DNA from: Clostridiales bacterium UBA1316
GTDB taxonomy: Bacteria; Bacillota; Clostridia; Oscillospirales; Oscillospiraceae
Direction: 5' to 3'
NCBI GenBank assembly: GCA_002307055.1
Contig: DBTM01000037.1
Coordinates: 1 to 23,830 of the forward strand
DNA length: 23,830 nt
The number at the start of each line of letters is the position of its first letter. The stretch's first letter is position 1. A model generated the notes under the pieces. It was not told the origin of the DNA. It saw nothing but the letters and a program-made list of their open reading frames with translations, and made no database searches. The position numbers were made by a program, and so were the translations under genes. This document shows, one piece after another, positions 13,112 to 20,549 of the stretch.

Positions 13112-14158
13112 ATGGGACAGAAAGTAAATCCGCACGGCTTTCGTGTAGGCGTTATCAAAGACTGGGATTCCCGTTGGTTCGCAAGACCGGACAAAGTCGG
13201 TGATCTGATTGTCGAAGATTACAATATCCGCAAGTATTTAAAAGAGCTCCTGTTTCAGGCAGGCGTTCCAAAAATAGAGATCGAACGCGACAGCGCAAAG
13301 GTTAAAATTCTCATCCACTGCTCGCGCCCCGGTGTTGTCATCGGCAAGGGCGGAACGGAAATTGAGAGGATTCGCCTGGTGATGGAAAAGAGATTGGGTA
13401 AGCCGGTTTCACTCTCTATCATTGAGGTTAAGAATCCGGATACAGATGCTCAGCTCGTTGCTGAGAGCATCGCTCAGAAGCTCGAGAAGCGCATCGGTTT
13501 CCGACGTGCGATGAAAAATGCCATGAGCCGTGCCATGCGCCTTGGCGTCCGCGGTATCAAGGTCATGGTTGCCGGTCGTTTGGGCGGCGCCGAAATCGCC
13601 AGAAGCGAAATGTATCATGAGGGCACAATCCCTCTTCAGACCATCAGAGCCGACATTGAGTACGGCTTTGCTGAAGCCGCGACCACATACGGCCGTATTG
13701 GCGTCAAGGTCTGGATTTATAACGGTGAAATATTAAATCAAACACTCCGCACAACACCGAGAACTATGGATTTGACAAAACCGCCGAGAGAGCGCCGTCC
13801 GGATAACCGCGGTGAACGCAATGACCGCGGCGGTTCAGGCGGATACAACAGAGGCGGTACCGGTGGCACAGGCGGAGGCTATAACAACAATCGTCCTGCT
13901 GGTCAAACCGGCGGTTATAATAATAATCGGCCCGCTGGTCAAACCGGCGGCTATACGAACAACCGGCCCGCTGGTCAAACCGGTGGTTATAATAATAATC
14001 GTCCCGCAGGTCAGGGCGGCTATACAAACAACCGGCCAACCTATAACACAAATCGTCCCGCCGCTCCCAGCGGTACAGCACCCGGCGGCGCTGCTCAAGT
14101 CGGCACACTGCCCAGCCAACCCGTCGTTCAGACTCCGAAAGAAGGAGGCACTAATTAA
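13112..14158 (+). CDS. rpsC: Ribosomal protein S3 with long repetitive C-terminal tail
   Basis: The first 220 residues are ordinary S3, a protein of the mRNA entry site with helicase activity. They include the MGQKVNPHGFRVGVIKDWDSRW start, a KH domain with the GVVIGKGG loop at about 74-81, and the C-terminal S3 fold ending near WIYNGEILNQT. A tail of about 125 residues then follows: an Arg-rich stretch (RERRPDNRGERNDRGG), four units of GGYNNNRPAGQT (255-301), a fifth partial unit and a Pro/Ala/Gly-rich end. Standard S3 is about 210-235 residues; this one has 348. The ATG at 13112 has GGGGG upstream and gives the canonical N-terminus. An rplP ribosome site (GAAGGAGG) lies inside the end of the gene. 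Confidence 0.96.
   Translation: MGQKVNPHGFRVGVIKDWDSRWFARPDKVGDLIVEDYNIRKYLKELLFQAGVPKIEIERDSAKVKILIHCSRPGVVIGKGGTEIERIRLVMEKRLGKPVSLSIIEVKNPDTDAQLVAESIAQKLEKRIGFRRAMKNAMSRAMRLGVRGIKVMVAGRLGGAEIARSEMYHEGTIPLQTIRADIEYGFAEAATTYGRIGVKVWIYNGEILNQTLRTTPRTMDLTKPPRERRPDNRGERNDRGGSGGYNRGGTGGTGGGYNNNRPAGQTGGYNNNRPAGQTGGYTNNRPAGQTGGYNNNRPAGQGGYTNNRPTYNTNRPAAPSGTAPGGAAQVGTLPSQPVVQTPKEGGTN
13874..14038 (+). repeat. 36-base in-frame tandem repeat in rpsC
   Basis: Units at 13874-13909, 13910-13945, 13946-13981, 13982-14014 (33 bases, one codon short) and a partial unit at 14015-14038 encode GGY(N/T)NNRPAGQT. The DNA is strongly conserved between units, with CCCGCTGGTCAAACCGG shared, which points to recent duplication by slippage or unequal exchange. 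It is coding sequence, not a CRISPR array. Confidence 0.9.
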
Positions 14159-14583
14159 TGCTTTTACCGAAAAGAGTAAAATACCGCAAAGTCATGAGAG
14201 GCCGTATGACCGGCAAAGCGACGCGCGGTAACATCGTATCAGACGGTGAATATGGCTTGCAGGCCAGTGAACCCGCCTGGATTACGTCCAACCAGATTGA
14301 GGCGGCTCGTATCGCAATGACGCGCTACACAAAGCGCGGCGGTAAAGTCTGGATCAAAATATTCCCCGACAAACCGGTTACTGCAAAGCCGGCAGAGACG
14401 CGCATGGGTTCAGGTAAAGGTTCTCCTGACCACTGGGTCGCTGTCGTGAAGCCGGGCAGAGTCATGTTTGAGATTGCCGGAGTCCCCGAGGAATCAGCGC
14501 GCGAAGCAATTCGCCTGGCCGGCCATAAGTTACCGATAAAGACGAAGTTTGTCAAACGCGAGACCGAGACAGGTGGTGAATAA
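14158..14583 (+). CDS. rplP: Ribosomal protein L16
   Basis: The 141-residue protein helps to position tRNA in the A and P sites. It starts MLLPKRVKYRKVMRGRMTGKA and includes QIEAARIAMTRYTKRGGKVWIKIFPDKPVTAKPAETRMGSGKGSPDHWVAVVKPGR, the family core. The start overlaps the rpsC stop by one base (TAATG), so translation is likely coupled. Length is normal. The rpmC gene follows after one base. Confidence 0.97.
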   Translation: MLLPKRVKYRKVMRGRMTGKATRGNIVSDGEYGLQASEPAWITSNQIEAARIAMTRYTKRGGKVWIKIFPDKPVTAKPAETRMGSGKGSPDHWVAVVKPGRVMFEIAGVPEESAREAIRLAGHKLPIKTKFVKRETETGGE

Positions 14584-14584
14584 G

Positions 14585-14779
14585 ATGAAGGCAAACGAGG
14601 TACGTAAATTCAGCGCCTCTGAGCTGGAGGAAAAGCTTTCCGGTTTGAAAAAAGACTTGTTCTTTTTAAGAATGCAGCATGCCACAAATCAGCTTGATAA
14701 TCCGATAAAGATAGCCCAAGTCAGGAAAGATATTGCCCGAGTCAAGACTATTATTCGCCAGAACCAGCTCGAGCATTAA
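14585..14779 (+). CDS. rpmC: Ribosomal protein L29
   Basis: The 64-residue two-helix protein sits beside L23 at the exit tunnel. Features are MKANEVRKFSASELEEKL, then LKKDLFFLRMQHATNQLDNP and IKIAQVRKDIARVKTIIRQ. The ATG at 14585 gives the canonical length. An upstream in-frame start at 14549 would add residues encoded inside rplP and is rejected. The ribosome site AGGTGGTGA lies in the last codons of rplP. Confidence 0.95.
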   Translation: MKANEVRKFSASELEEKLSGLKKDLFFLRMQHATNQLDNPIKIAQVRKDIARVKTIIRQNQLEH

Positions 14780-14792
14780 GGAGGTAAGTTAG

Positions 14793-15056
14793 ATGAATGA
14801 TGAAAGAACAGCTTCCAGAAAGACAAGGGTTGGCAAAGTAGTATCCGACAAGATGGATAAGACGATCGTTGTGGCCGTCGAAGACCGCGTTGCACATCCT
14901 CTCTATAAAAAGATCATAAAGAGAACATATAAACTCAAAGCACATGACGAAAACAATGAGTGCCGCATTGGGGACAGAGTCCGGGTCATGGAAACCCGCC
15001 CTTTATCCAAAGACAAGCGCTGGAGACTCGTTGAGATTATCGAGAAGGCAAAGTAA
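14793..15056 (+). CDS. rpsQ: Ribosomal protein S17
   Basis: The 87-residue OB-fold protein is a primary 16S rRNA binder. Typical segments are RKTRVGKVVSDKMDKTIVVAVEDRVAHPLYKKIIKRT, then AHDENNECRIGDRVRVMETRPLSKDKRWRLVEIIEKAK. AGGAGG precedes the ATG closely after rpmC. Length and order are normal. Confidence 0.97.
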   Translation: MNDERTASRKTRVGKVVSDKMDKTIVVAVEDRVAHPLYKKIIKRTYKLKAHDENNECRIGDRVRVMETRPLSKDKRWRLVEIIEKAK

Positions 15057-15068
15057 GGAGGCGCCAAA

Positions 15069-15437
15069 ATGATTCAGCAAGAAAGTTATCTGAAGGTTGC
15101 CGACAACACCGGCGCCAAAGAAATCAAATGCATCCGCGTTCTTGGCGGCTCCAGACGGAAATACGGAAACATCGGCGACGTAATCGTTGCCTCTGTCCGT
15201 AAAGCGACTCCCGGCGGAACAGTCAAAAAAGGCGAGGTTGTCAAGGCAGTGATCGTGCGTTCAGCCAAGGGCGTTCACCGTACGGACGGCACATATGTTC
15301 GTTTCGATGAGAATGCGGCTGTTTTGATCAAAGACGATAAGAACCCGAGAGGGACCCGTATCTTTGGGCCTGTGGCCAGAGAGCTTCGCGACAAGGATTA
15401 TATGAAGATCCTGTCACTTGCTCCCGAAGTGATATAG
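15069..15437 (+). CDS. rplN: Ribosomal protein L14
   Basis: The 122-residue protein forms an intersubunit bridge with helix 44 and binds the silencing factor RsfS in many bacteria. It has MIQQESYLKVADNTGAKEIKCIRVLGGS, the GDVIVASVRKATPGGTVKKGEVVKAVIVRSAKG core, and FGPVARELRDKDYMKILSLAPEVI at the end. Length is standard, with AAGGAGG upstream. Confidence 0.98.
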   Translation: MIQQESYLKVADNTGAKEIKCIRVLGGSRRKYGNIGDVIVASVRKATPGGTVKKGEVVKAVIVRSAKGVHRTDGTYVRFDENAAVLIKDDKNPRGTRIFGPVARELRDKDYMKILSLAPEVI

Positions 15438-15449
15438 GGGGGTACGATT

Positions 15450-15776
15450 ATGGATATCAGAAGAGACGATAGGGTTGTTGTCCTGTCCGGCAAGGATAAG
15501 GGCAAAGAAGGTAAAGTGATTAGTGTTGACCCCACCGACAGAAAAGTGATTGTCGAAGGCGTCAATACCGCAAAGCGTCACAAAAAACCCCGCAAGCAGG
15601 GCGATCCGGGTGGAATTATCAAGAAGGATACGCCGATATATGCAAGTAAGGTAATGCGTGTCTGCCCAAAATGCAATAAACCGACGAGAGCCGCGCACTT
15701 GATTAAAAAGGGTGTCGGCAAGGATAAAGAAGAAGTCAAGGTCCGTGTCTGCAAAAAGTGCGGCGCAGAAATTTAG
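15450..15776 (+). CDS. rplX: Ribosomal protein L24 with zinc-ribbon cysteines
   Basis: The 108-residue protein starts large-subunit assembly. A KOW motif lies at the N-terminus (DRVVVLSGKDKGKEGKVISVD). Two CxxC pairs, C72/C75 and C101/C104, could bind zinc; L24 of many bacteria lacks these, so this is the C+ form. GGGGGG precedes the ATG, and the gene starts 12 bases after rplN. Confidence 0.96.
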   Translation: MDIRRDDRVVVLSGKDKGKEGKVISVDPTDRKVIVEGVNTAKRHKKPRKQGDPGGIIKKDTPIYASKVMRVCPKCNKPTRAAHLIKKGVGKDKEEVKVRVCKKCGAEI

Positions 15777-15794
15777 ATAGGAGGAGAGACTGAA

Positions 15795-16337
15795 ATGACG
15801 AGAATGAAGAAAAAGTATCAGGAAGAAGTCGCTCCTGCTATGATGAAGAAATTTGCCTACAAAAGCGTTATGCAGATACCGAAGATTGATAAAATTGTTG
15901 TCAATGTCGGCTGCGGTGACGCGCGTGACAACGCAAAGGCAATTGACGCCGTCGTAAAAGACATTACGGCGATTACCGGGCAAAAAGCCGTCACCACAAA
16001 AGCAAAAAAATCGGTCGCAAATTTCAAGCTTCGTGAAGGCATGCCGGTCGGCGTCAAGGTCACGCTCCGTCAGGATAAAATGTGGGAGTTTCTTGACAGG
16101 CTGTTTAACGTGGCGCTTCCCCGTGTCCGTGACTTTCACGGCATATCGGCGAATTCTTTTGACGGCAGAGGCAACTATGCCCTCGGTATTAAAGAACAGC
16201 TGATATTCCCGGAAATCGATTATGACAAGATCGAAAAGATCAGAGGCATGGATATCGTCATCTGCACAACAGCCGAGAGCGATGAAGAATCAAGAGAGCT
16301 CCTTAAACTTATGGGCGCTCCGTTCATTCAGGCATAG
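15795..16337 (+). CDS. rplE: Ribosomal protein L5
   Basis: The 180-residue protein binds 5S rRNA and contacts the P-site tRNA and S13. Segments seen are KYQEEVAPAMMKKFAYKSVMQIPKIDKIVVNVGCGDA, GQKAVTTKAKKSVANFKLREGMPVGVKVTLR and RDFHGISANSFDGRGNYALGIKEQLIFPEIDYDKI. AGGAGG lies just upstream. Length is normal. Confidence 0.97.
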   Translation: MTRMKKKYQEEVAPAMMKKFAYKSVMQIPKIDKIVVNVGCGDARDNAKAIDAVVKDITAITGQKAVTTKAKKSVANFKLREGMPVGVKVTLRQDKMWEFLDRLFNVALPRVRDFHGISANSFDGRGNYALGIKEQLIFPEIDYDKIEKIRGMDIVICTTAESDEESRELLKLMGAPFIQA

Positions 16338-16351
16338 GGAGGAGAATAGAA

Positions 16352-16537
16352 ATGGCAAAAAAATCGATGATTTTGAAACAGCAGAAAGAGCCCAAGTTCT
16401 CCACCCGCGGCTATAACCGCTGCAAGATCTGCGGCAGGCCGCACGCATATTTGAGAAATTACGGCATCTGCCGTATCTGCTTCCGCAATCTGGCGCATAA
16501 AGGCCAGATCCCCGGCGTTAGAAAAGCATCCTGGTAA
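16352..16537 (+). CDS. rpsZ: Ribosomal protein S14, zinc-binding type Z
   Basis: The 61-residue short form of S14, in the small-subunit head. Four cysteines, C24/C27 and C40/C43, form the zinc site; the longer cysteine-free paralogue replaces it under zinc limitation in some Firmicutes. The C-terminal KGQIPGVRKASW is canonical. The start has GGGAGG upstream, 15 bases after rplE. Downstream is an unusually long gap before rpsH. Confidence 0.97.
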   Translation: MAKKSMILKQQKEPKFSTRGYNRCKICGRPHAYLRNYGICRICFRNLAHKGQIPGVRKASW

Positions 16538-16712
16538 CATGCGTTTATAAATAAACGCATGTATGCGCAACTGATGGCGAAAGGTCGTTCCTATCTGTTC
16601 AACGGTCGTTGTTCGCCGGTACGATACCTCGCCACAAAAACAGTCAGGCGATTAATAATCGCCTAGCGACTATAAGTCGCCGTACTGTAACTCTTATTAA
16701 GGAGGAAAACTT
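16537..16712 (+). repeat. Multi-hairpin insertion between rpsZ and rpsH
   Basis: No gene is seen. The stem ACATGCGTTTAT (16537-16548) pairs perfectly with ATAAACGCATGT (16551-16562), beginning at the last base of the rpsZ stop codon. GGCGAA/TTCGCC (16576-16581/16612-16617) encloses two GGTCGTT direct repeats (16583-16589, 16604-16610). A three-way junction follows: ACAGT/ACTGT (16640-16644/16684-16688) closes two hairpins, AGGCGATT/AATCGCCT (16646-16653/16657-16664) and GCGACT/AGTCGC (16666-16671/16675-16680). The rpsH ribosome site AAGGAGG comes after it and is not occluded. All pairs are visible; the role (mobile repeat, processing site or regulator) is unknown. Confidence 0.55.
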
Positions 16713-17108
16713 ATGCAGATAACAGATCCTATTGCCGATATGCTGACGCGTATCCGGAATGCAAGCTCAGCCAAGCATGCCACAGTCGATGTCCCCGCTT
16801 CCAACATGAAGAAGGCGATTGCCGAAATTCTGCTTGCGGAAGGGTATATCAAAAATTATCAGCTCATCAACGACGGTATTCAAGGCGTTATTAAGATAAC
16901 CTTAAAGTATAACGGCAACGAAAAGGCCATCACCGGCCTCCGCCGTGTTTCTAAACCCGGCCTTCGCATGTACGCGGGTGCCGAAGAGCTGCCCAAGGTC
17001 TTAAGAGGCCTTGGAATTGCCATTATATCAACATCGAAGGGCATCATGACCGACAAGAAAGCCAGAGAGGCAAATGTCGGGGGCGAAGTCCTTGCGTTTG
17101 TCTGGTAA
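16713..17108 (+). CDS. rpsH: Ribosomal protein S8
   Basis: The 131-residue protein binds the central domain of 16S rRNA and in Escherichia coli represses the spc operon by binding near rplE. It starts MQITDPIADMLTRIRNASSAKHATVDVPASNMK and has PGLRMYAGAEELPKVLRGLGIAIISTSKGIMTDKKAR and the GEVLAFVW ending. AAGGAGG is 6 bases upstream. The structured gap just before it would be a natural place for control, but no S8-site resemblance was established. Confidence 0.97.
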   Translation: MQITDPIADMLTRIRNASSAKHATVDVPASNMKKAIAEILLAEGYIKNYQLINDGIQGVIKITLKYNGNEKAITGLRRVSKPGLRMYAGAEELPKVLRGLGIAIISTSKGIMTDKKAREANVGGEVLAFVW

Positions 17109-17123
17109 GGGGGAGATGAATAT

Positions 17124-17669
17124 ATGTCTAGAATAGGAAAAGCTCCCATTGCCATTCCGGCCGGCGTGAACGTACAGGTATCAGATACCAATGTCGTTAC
17201 CGTTAAAGGACCCAAGGGAACGCTGGATTGTGCGCTGACGCCTGAGATTAAAGTCAATATCGACGGTGCGGTTATCACAGTAACCCGCCCGACGGATGAA
17301 CAGAAACACCGTTCGCTTCATGGCTTATCCCGAACGCTTGTCGCCAACATGATCATCGGCGTTACAGAGGGCTTTAAAAAAGAACTCGAAGTCAACGGTG
17401 TTGGTTACAGAGCGACGAAAGACGGCAATAAGCTTGTGATGAACCTGGGGTATTCCCACCAGATCATCGTAGAAGAAACAAGTGACATTAAAATTGACGT
17501 GCCGGCGCCGAATAAAATTATCATCAGCGGCATCAACAAGCAAATCGTCGGCCAGTTCGCGGCCGATGTCAGAAAGAAAAGACCGCCTGAGCCTTATAAG
17601 GGCAAAGGAATCAAATATAATAACGAGGTCGTTCGCCGTAAAGAGGGCAAGACCGGTGCTAAAAAATAA
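17124..17669 (+). CDS. rplF: Ribosomal protein L6
   Basis: The 181-residue protein lies near the factor-binding site of the large subunit. It starts MSRIGKAPIAIPAGVNVQVSD, contains VKGPKG, HGLSRTLVANMIIGVTEGFKKELEVNGVGYRA, and ends with the conserved rRNA-binding ADVRKKRPPEPYKGKGIKY block. Length is normal and a GGGGGAG ribosome site precedes it. Confidence 0.97.
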   Translation: MSRIGKAPIAIPAGVNVQVSDTNVVTVKGPKGTLDCALTPEIKVNIDGAVITVTRPTDEQKHRSLHGLSRTLVANMIIGVTEGFKKELEVNGVGYRATKDGNKLVMNLGYSHQIIVEETSDIKIDVPAPNKIIISGINKQIVGQFAADVRKKRPPEPYKGKGIKYNNEVVRRKEGKTGAKK

Positions 17670-17685
17670 AAGGAGGTGTGCCTAA

Positions 17686-18045
17686 ATGATAAGAAGACCT
17701 GATACAAGCGCTCAGCGCTTAAAGCGCCATAAACGAGTCAGAAGCAAGATATCCGGCACGCCCGAGTGCCCGAGGCTCAACGTTTTCCGCAGCGAAAAAC
17801 ACATATACGCGCAACTTATAGACGATATCGGCAAGATCACGCTCTGTGCCGCTTCCTCGGTTGAAAAAACATTTGAAGGCTCCGGCGGCAATAAAGACGG
17901 TGCTAAAAAGGTTGGTAAACTTATCGCAGAACGCGCTAAGGAAAAAGGTATTGAGAAGGTTGTTTTTGACCGTGGGGGATATTTATACCATGGTCGTATC
18001 AAGGAACTCGCAGACGGAGCCCGCGAGGGCGGTCTGAACTTTTAA
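17686..18045 (+). CDS. rplR: Ribosomal protein L18
   Basis: The 119-residue protein binds 5S rRNA with L5 and attaches it to the large subunit. The basic N-terminus (RLKRHKRVRSKISGT) precedes the conserved PRLNVFRSEKHIYAQLIDD, and the protein ends with VVFDRGGYLYHGRIKELADGAREGGLNF. AAGGAGG is upstream. Order rplF-rplR-rpsE is the normal one. Confidence 0.97.
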   Translation: MIRRPDTSAQRLKRHKRVRSKISGTPECPRLNVFRSEKHIYAQLIDDIGKITLCAASSVEKTFEGSGGNKDGAKKVGKLIAERAKEKGIEKVVFDRGGYLYHGRIKELADGAREGGLNF

Positions 18046-18063
18046 ACGGGGGGAGGAAACAAT

Positions 18064-18591
18064 ATGGCTTACAGTAATAACAGAAGAGACAATAACAGAA
18101 GAGAAGACGTCCAGTCTGAATTTTCGGAGAAGGTCGTTTCCTTAAACCGTGTTTCGAAAACAGTCAAGGGCGGACGCATATTCAAATTTGCGGCCCTCTG
18201 TGTCGTCGGTGACGGCAAAGGCCGGGTAGGGTTCGGCCTTGGTAAGGCGGGGGAAGTTTCCGAAGCCATTCGCAAGGGAATTGACGACGCCAAAAAAAAT
18301 ATCGTGACAATCACCTTACAAGGGACATCAATCCCACATGAGGTTATCGGTGAGTTCGGAGCCGGAAGAGTGCTCTTGAAGCCCGCCCCGGCAGGTACCG
18401 GCGTTATTGCCGGAGGTGCTGTCCGCGCTGTCGTTGAAGCGGCAGGAATCCATGATATCAGAACAAAATGCCTGCGCTCCAACAATCCTCAAAATGTCGT
18501 TGCGGCAACTATGGTCGGTTTAAAATCGCTCCGTGATGCTTCTCAGGTCGCAAAGACAAGAGGAAAGAGCGTTGAAGAAATCCAGGGTTAG
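18064..18591 (+). CDS. rpsE: Ribosomal protein S5
   Basis: The 175-residue protein affects decoding accuracy and lies at the mRNA entry tunnel. The N-terminal 20 residues are Asn/Arg-rich (SNNRRDNNRRED) and variable. The double-stranded-RNA-binding-like domain then shows VVSLNRVSKTVKGGR, VGDGKGRVGFGLGKAGEV and the GRVLLKPAPAGTGVIAGGAVRAV block. GGGAGG precedes the ATG. rpmD follows after 12 bases. Confidence 0.97.
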   Translation: MAYSNNRRDNNRREDVQSEFSEKVVSLNRVSKTVKGGRIFKFAALCVVGDGKGRVGFGLGKAGEVSEAIRKGIDDAKKNIVTITLQGTSIPHEVIGEFGAGRVLLKPAPAGTGVIAGGAVRAVVEAAGIHDIRTKCLRSNNPQNVVAATMVGLKSLRDASQVAKTRGKSVEEIQG

Positions 18592-18603
18592 GGGGGCACA
18601 CAT

Positions 18604-18783
18604 ATGGCTAATTTAAAGATTAAGCTCATAAAGAGCTTAAACGGCAGGCTCGAGAGTCATGTCGCCACAGCCAAGTCCTTGGGACTGACAAAAATCGGCG
18701 GTGAAACTGTGCAGCCCGACAATCCACAGACGAGAGGTAAGATCGCTCTAATCAGTTATCTTGTCTCTGTAACAGAAGAGTAA
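18604..18783 (+). CDS. rpmD: Ribosomal protein L30
   Basis: A short gene of 59 codons, in the usual place between rpsE and rplO. It starts MANLKIKLIKSLNGRLESH, has the family's TAKSLGLTKIGGETVQPDNPQTRGKI segment and ends SVTEE. GGGGGG precedes the ATG by 7 bases, and an AAGGAGG for rplO begins within the stop codon. L30 is missing in some bacteria; here it is intact. Confidence 0.95.
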   Translation: MANLKIKLIKSLNGRLESHVATAKSLGLTKIGGETVQPDNPQTRGKIALISYLVSVTEE

Positions 18784-18796
18784 GGAGGCGCAGAGT

Positions 18797-19237
18797 ATGA
18801 ATTTGCATGATCTCTCTCCCGCTGCAGGTTCGACGCACGCAGCAAAGCGCAAAGGCAGAGGTCCCGGAACAGGCAACGGTAAGACGGCCGGCCGCGGGCA
18901 CAAAGGCCAAAAAGCGCGTTCCGGCGGCGGTATCAGAGTCGGATTTGAAGGCGGTCAGATGCCTTTGGTTCGCCGTGTTCCGAAGAGGGGCTTTAACAAT
19001 ATATTCGCCAAACCGTTTGAGACAATTAATGTTTCTTCGCTGGAGATATTTGATGACGGTGCTGAAATCGGTATTGATGAACTTTTAGCAGCCCGCATCA
19101 TTACAAAATGTGAGTACGGCGTCAAAGTTCTGGGCAATGGCGGTATAACTAAAAAAGTAACGATCAAAGCCTCTGCTTTTTCGGAGTCGGCAAAAGCAAA
19201 AATTGAAGCTGCCGGCGGAAAGGCTGAGGTGGTTTAG
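18797..19237 (+). CDS. rplO: Ribosomal protein L15
   Basis: The 146-residue late-assembly protein of the large subunit. The long basic, glycine-rich N-terminal extension that runs into rRNA is clear (KRKGRGPGTGNGKTAGRGHKG, then GGGIRVGFEGGQMPLVRRVPKRGF). A globular C-terminal domain follows. AAGGAGG is upstream, and its stop codon abuts the secY start without a gap. Confidence 0.97.
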   Translation: MNLHDLSPAAGSTHAAKRKGRGPGTGNGKTAGRGHKGQKARSGGGIRVGFEGGQMPLVRRVPKRGFNNIFAKPFETINVSSLEIFDDGAEIGIDELLAARIITKCEYGVKVLGNGGITKKVTIKASAFSESAKAKIEAAGGKAEVV

Positions 19238-20539
19238 GTGCTCCAAACAATACGTAACGCATGGAAAATAGAGGATATCAGAAAGAAATTCATCTTTATG
19301 TTTTTCATTCTGCTCCTCTACCGTTTGGGTAATGCTGTCCCGGTGCCGTATGTCGACATAAATAAGCTCACAACTTATTTTGATACCTTACAGAATACGG
19401 TTTTAGGCCTGATGAATATTATGTCGGGCAGTGCATTCTCACGGGCGACAATATTCGCATTGTCCATCCAGCCGTATATTAACGCATCTATTATCATTCA
19501 GCTTCTGACTATTGCGATACCGGCTCTCGAACGCCTCCAAAAGGAAGGCGGCGAGGAAGGCAAGAAGAAACTTGAGAAAGTCACGCGTTATTCGACGTTG
19601 GTAATCGGTATCATCCAGGGGTTCGGCTACTTTGTACTGTTAAAGAATGGTACGAACGGGCAGACCCTGCTCAATCTGGGAAACACCCAAATAGTCTGGG
19701 CCGCCATTGTCATTATCGCATCGTTTACGGCGGGCAGTTGCCTGCTTATGTGGATGGGTGAACAGATTACCGAGTTCGGTATCGGCAACGGTATATCTAT
19801 TATCCTGTTTGTCAGCATTGTATCCCGATTCCCGACCAATCTTGCGCAGATGATTACAAAGGTCCAAAACGAACCGTCCTCGTGGCTTTTGCATGTCTTG
19901 CTGCTCTTAGGCGTACTGGCGATTATCGTAATGATTGTTATCGTCACTCAGTCAGAGCGGCGAATTCCGGTACAATACGCCAAACGTGTAGTCGGGCGGA
20001 AAATGTACGGCGGTCAATCAACGCATCTGCCGATGAAGGTCAACATGTCCGGTGTTCTGCCGATCATATTTGCGCAGTCCATCGCCTCGCTCCCAGCGAC
20101 TATTGCTGCCTTTGTGCCCGCATGGTCAAAGGGTTGGTTCATTAATATATTCCAGACGAATACAGTGACGTATGCGGTCATATATTTCTTTTTGATTGTA
20201 TTCTTCGCTTATTTCTACTCGACAATCCAGTTCAACCCGATTGAAGTCGCCAATAATCTCAAGAAGAACGGCGGATTCATTCCCGGCTTCAGAGCTGGCA
20301 AGCCGACATCAGAGTTCATTTCCAAGGTTTTGACAAAGATTACGCTCTTTGGCGCTTTGTATCTGGCAATCATCGCACTGGCGCCGATAATCATCAGCCT
20401 GTTTTCAAAAACAGCTGCAGAGCAGGGTATCTCCATGGGCGGCACATCAGTTATCATCGTTGTCGGCGTAGCGCTGGATACAGTTAAGCAAGTCGAAGCG
20501 CAGATGCTTATGCGTCACTATAAGGGATTCCTTGAATAA
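19238..20539 (+). CDS. secY: Protein translocase channel subunit SecY
   Basis: The 433-residue integral membrane protein is the pore of the Sec translocon. Ten membrane segments are expected and the hydrophobicity pattern fits. Signatures include RLGNAVPVPYVD near the first segment, SIQPYINASIIIQLL, the cytosolic loop with QSERRIPVQYAKRVVG, and the NGGFIPGFRAGKPTSEFI loop that takes part in SecA and ribosome contacts. The GTG start follows the rplO TAG directly, with GAGGTGG upstream. Length is normal. adk follows after 10 bases. Confidence 0.97.
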   Translation: MLQTIRNAWKIEDIRKKFIFMFFILLLYRLGNAVPVPYVDINKLTTYFDTLQNTVLGLMNIMSGSAFSRATIFALSIQPYINASIIIQLLTIAIPALERLQKEGGEEGKKKLEKVTRYSTLVIGIIQGFGYFVLLKNGTNGQTLLNLGNTQIVWAAIVIIASFTAGSCLLMWMGEQITEFGIGNGISIILFVSIVSRFPTNLAQMITKVQNEPSSWLLHVLLLLGVLAIIVMIVIVTQSERRIPVQYAKRVVGRKMYGGQSTHLPMKVNMSGVLPIIFAQSIASLPATIAAFVPAWSKGWFINIFQTNTVTYAVIYFFLIVFFAYFYSTIQFNPIEVANNLKKNGGFIPGFRAGKPTSEFISKVLTKITLFGALYLAIIALAPIIISLFSKTAAEQGISMGGTSVIIVVGVALDTVKQVEAQMLMRHYKGFLE

Positions 20540-20549
20540 GGGGGTTTCA

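Noticed and set aside
13874..14038. Regular repeats that could suggest a CRISPR array
   Set aside because: The repeats are contiguous 36-base coding units with no spacers, in frame with S3, and no cas gene is nearby.
13812..14231. 139-codon alternate frame across the rpsC repeat with hydrophobic repeats
   Set aside because: The periodic protein is a by-product of the 36-base repeat read in another frame; there is no ribosome site, and the S3 frame is certain.
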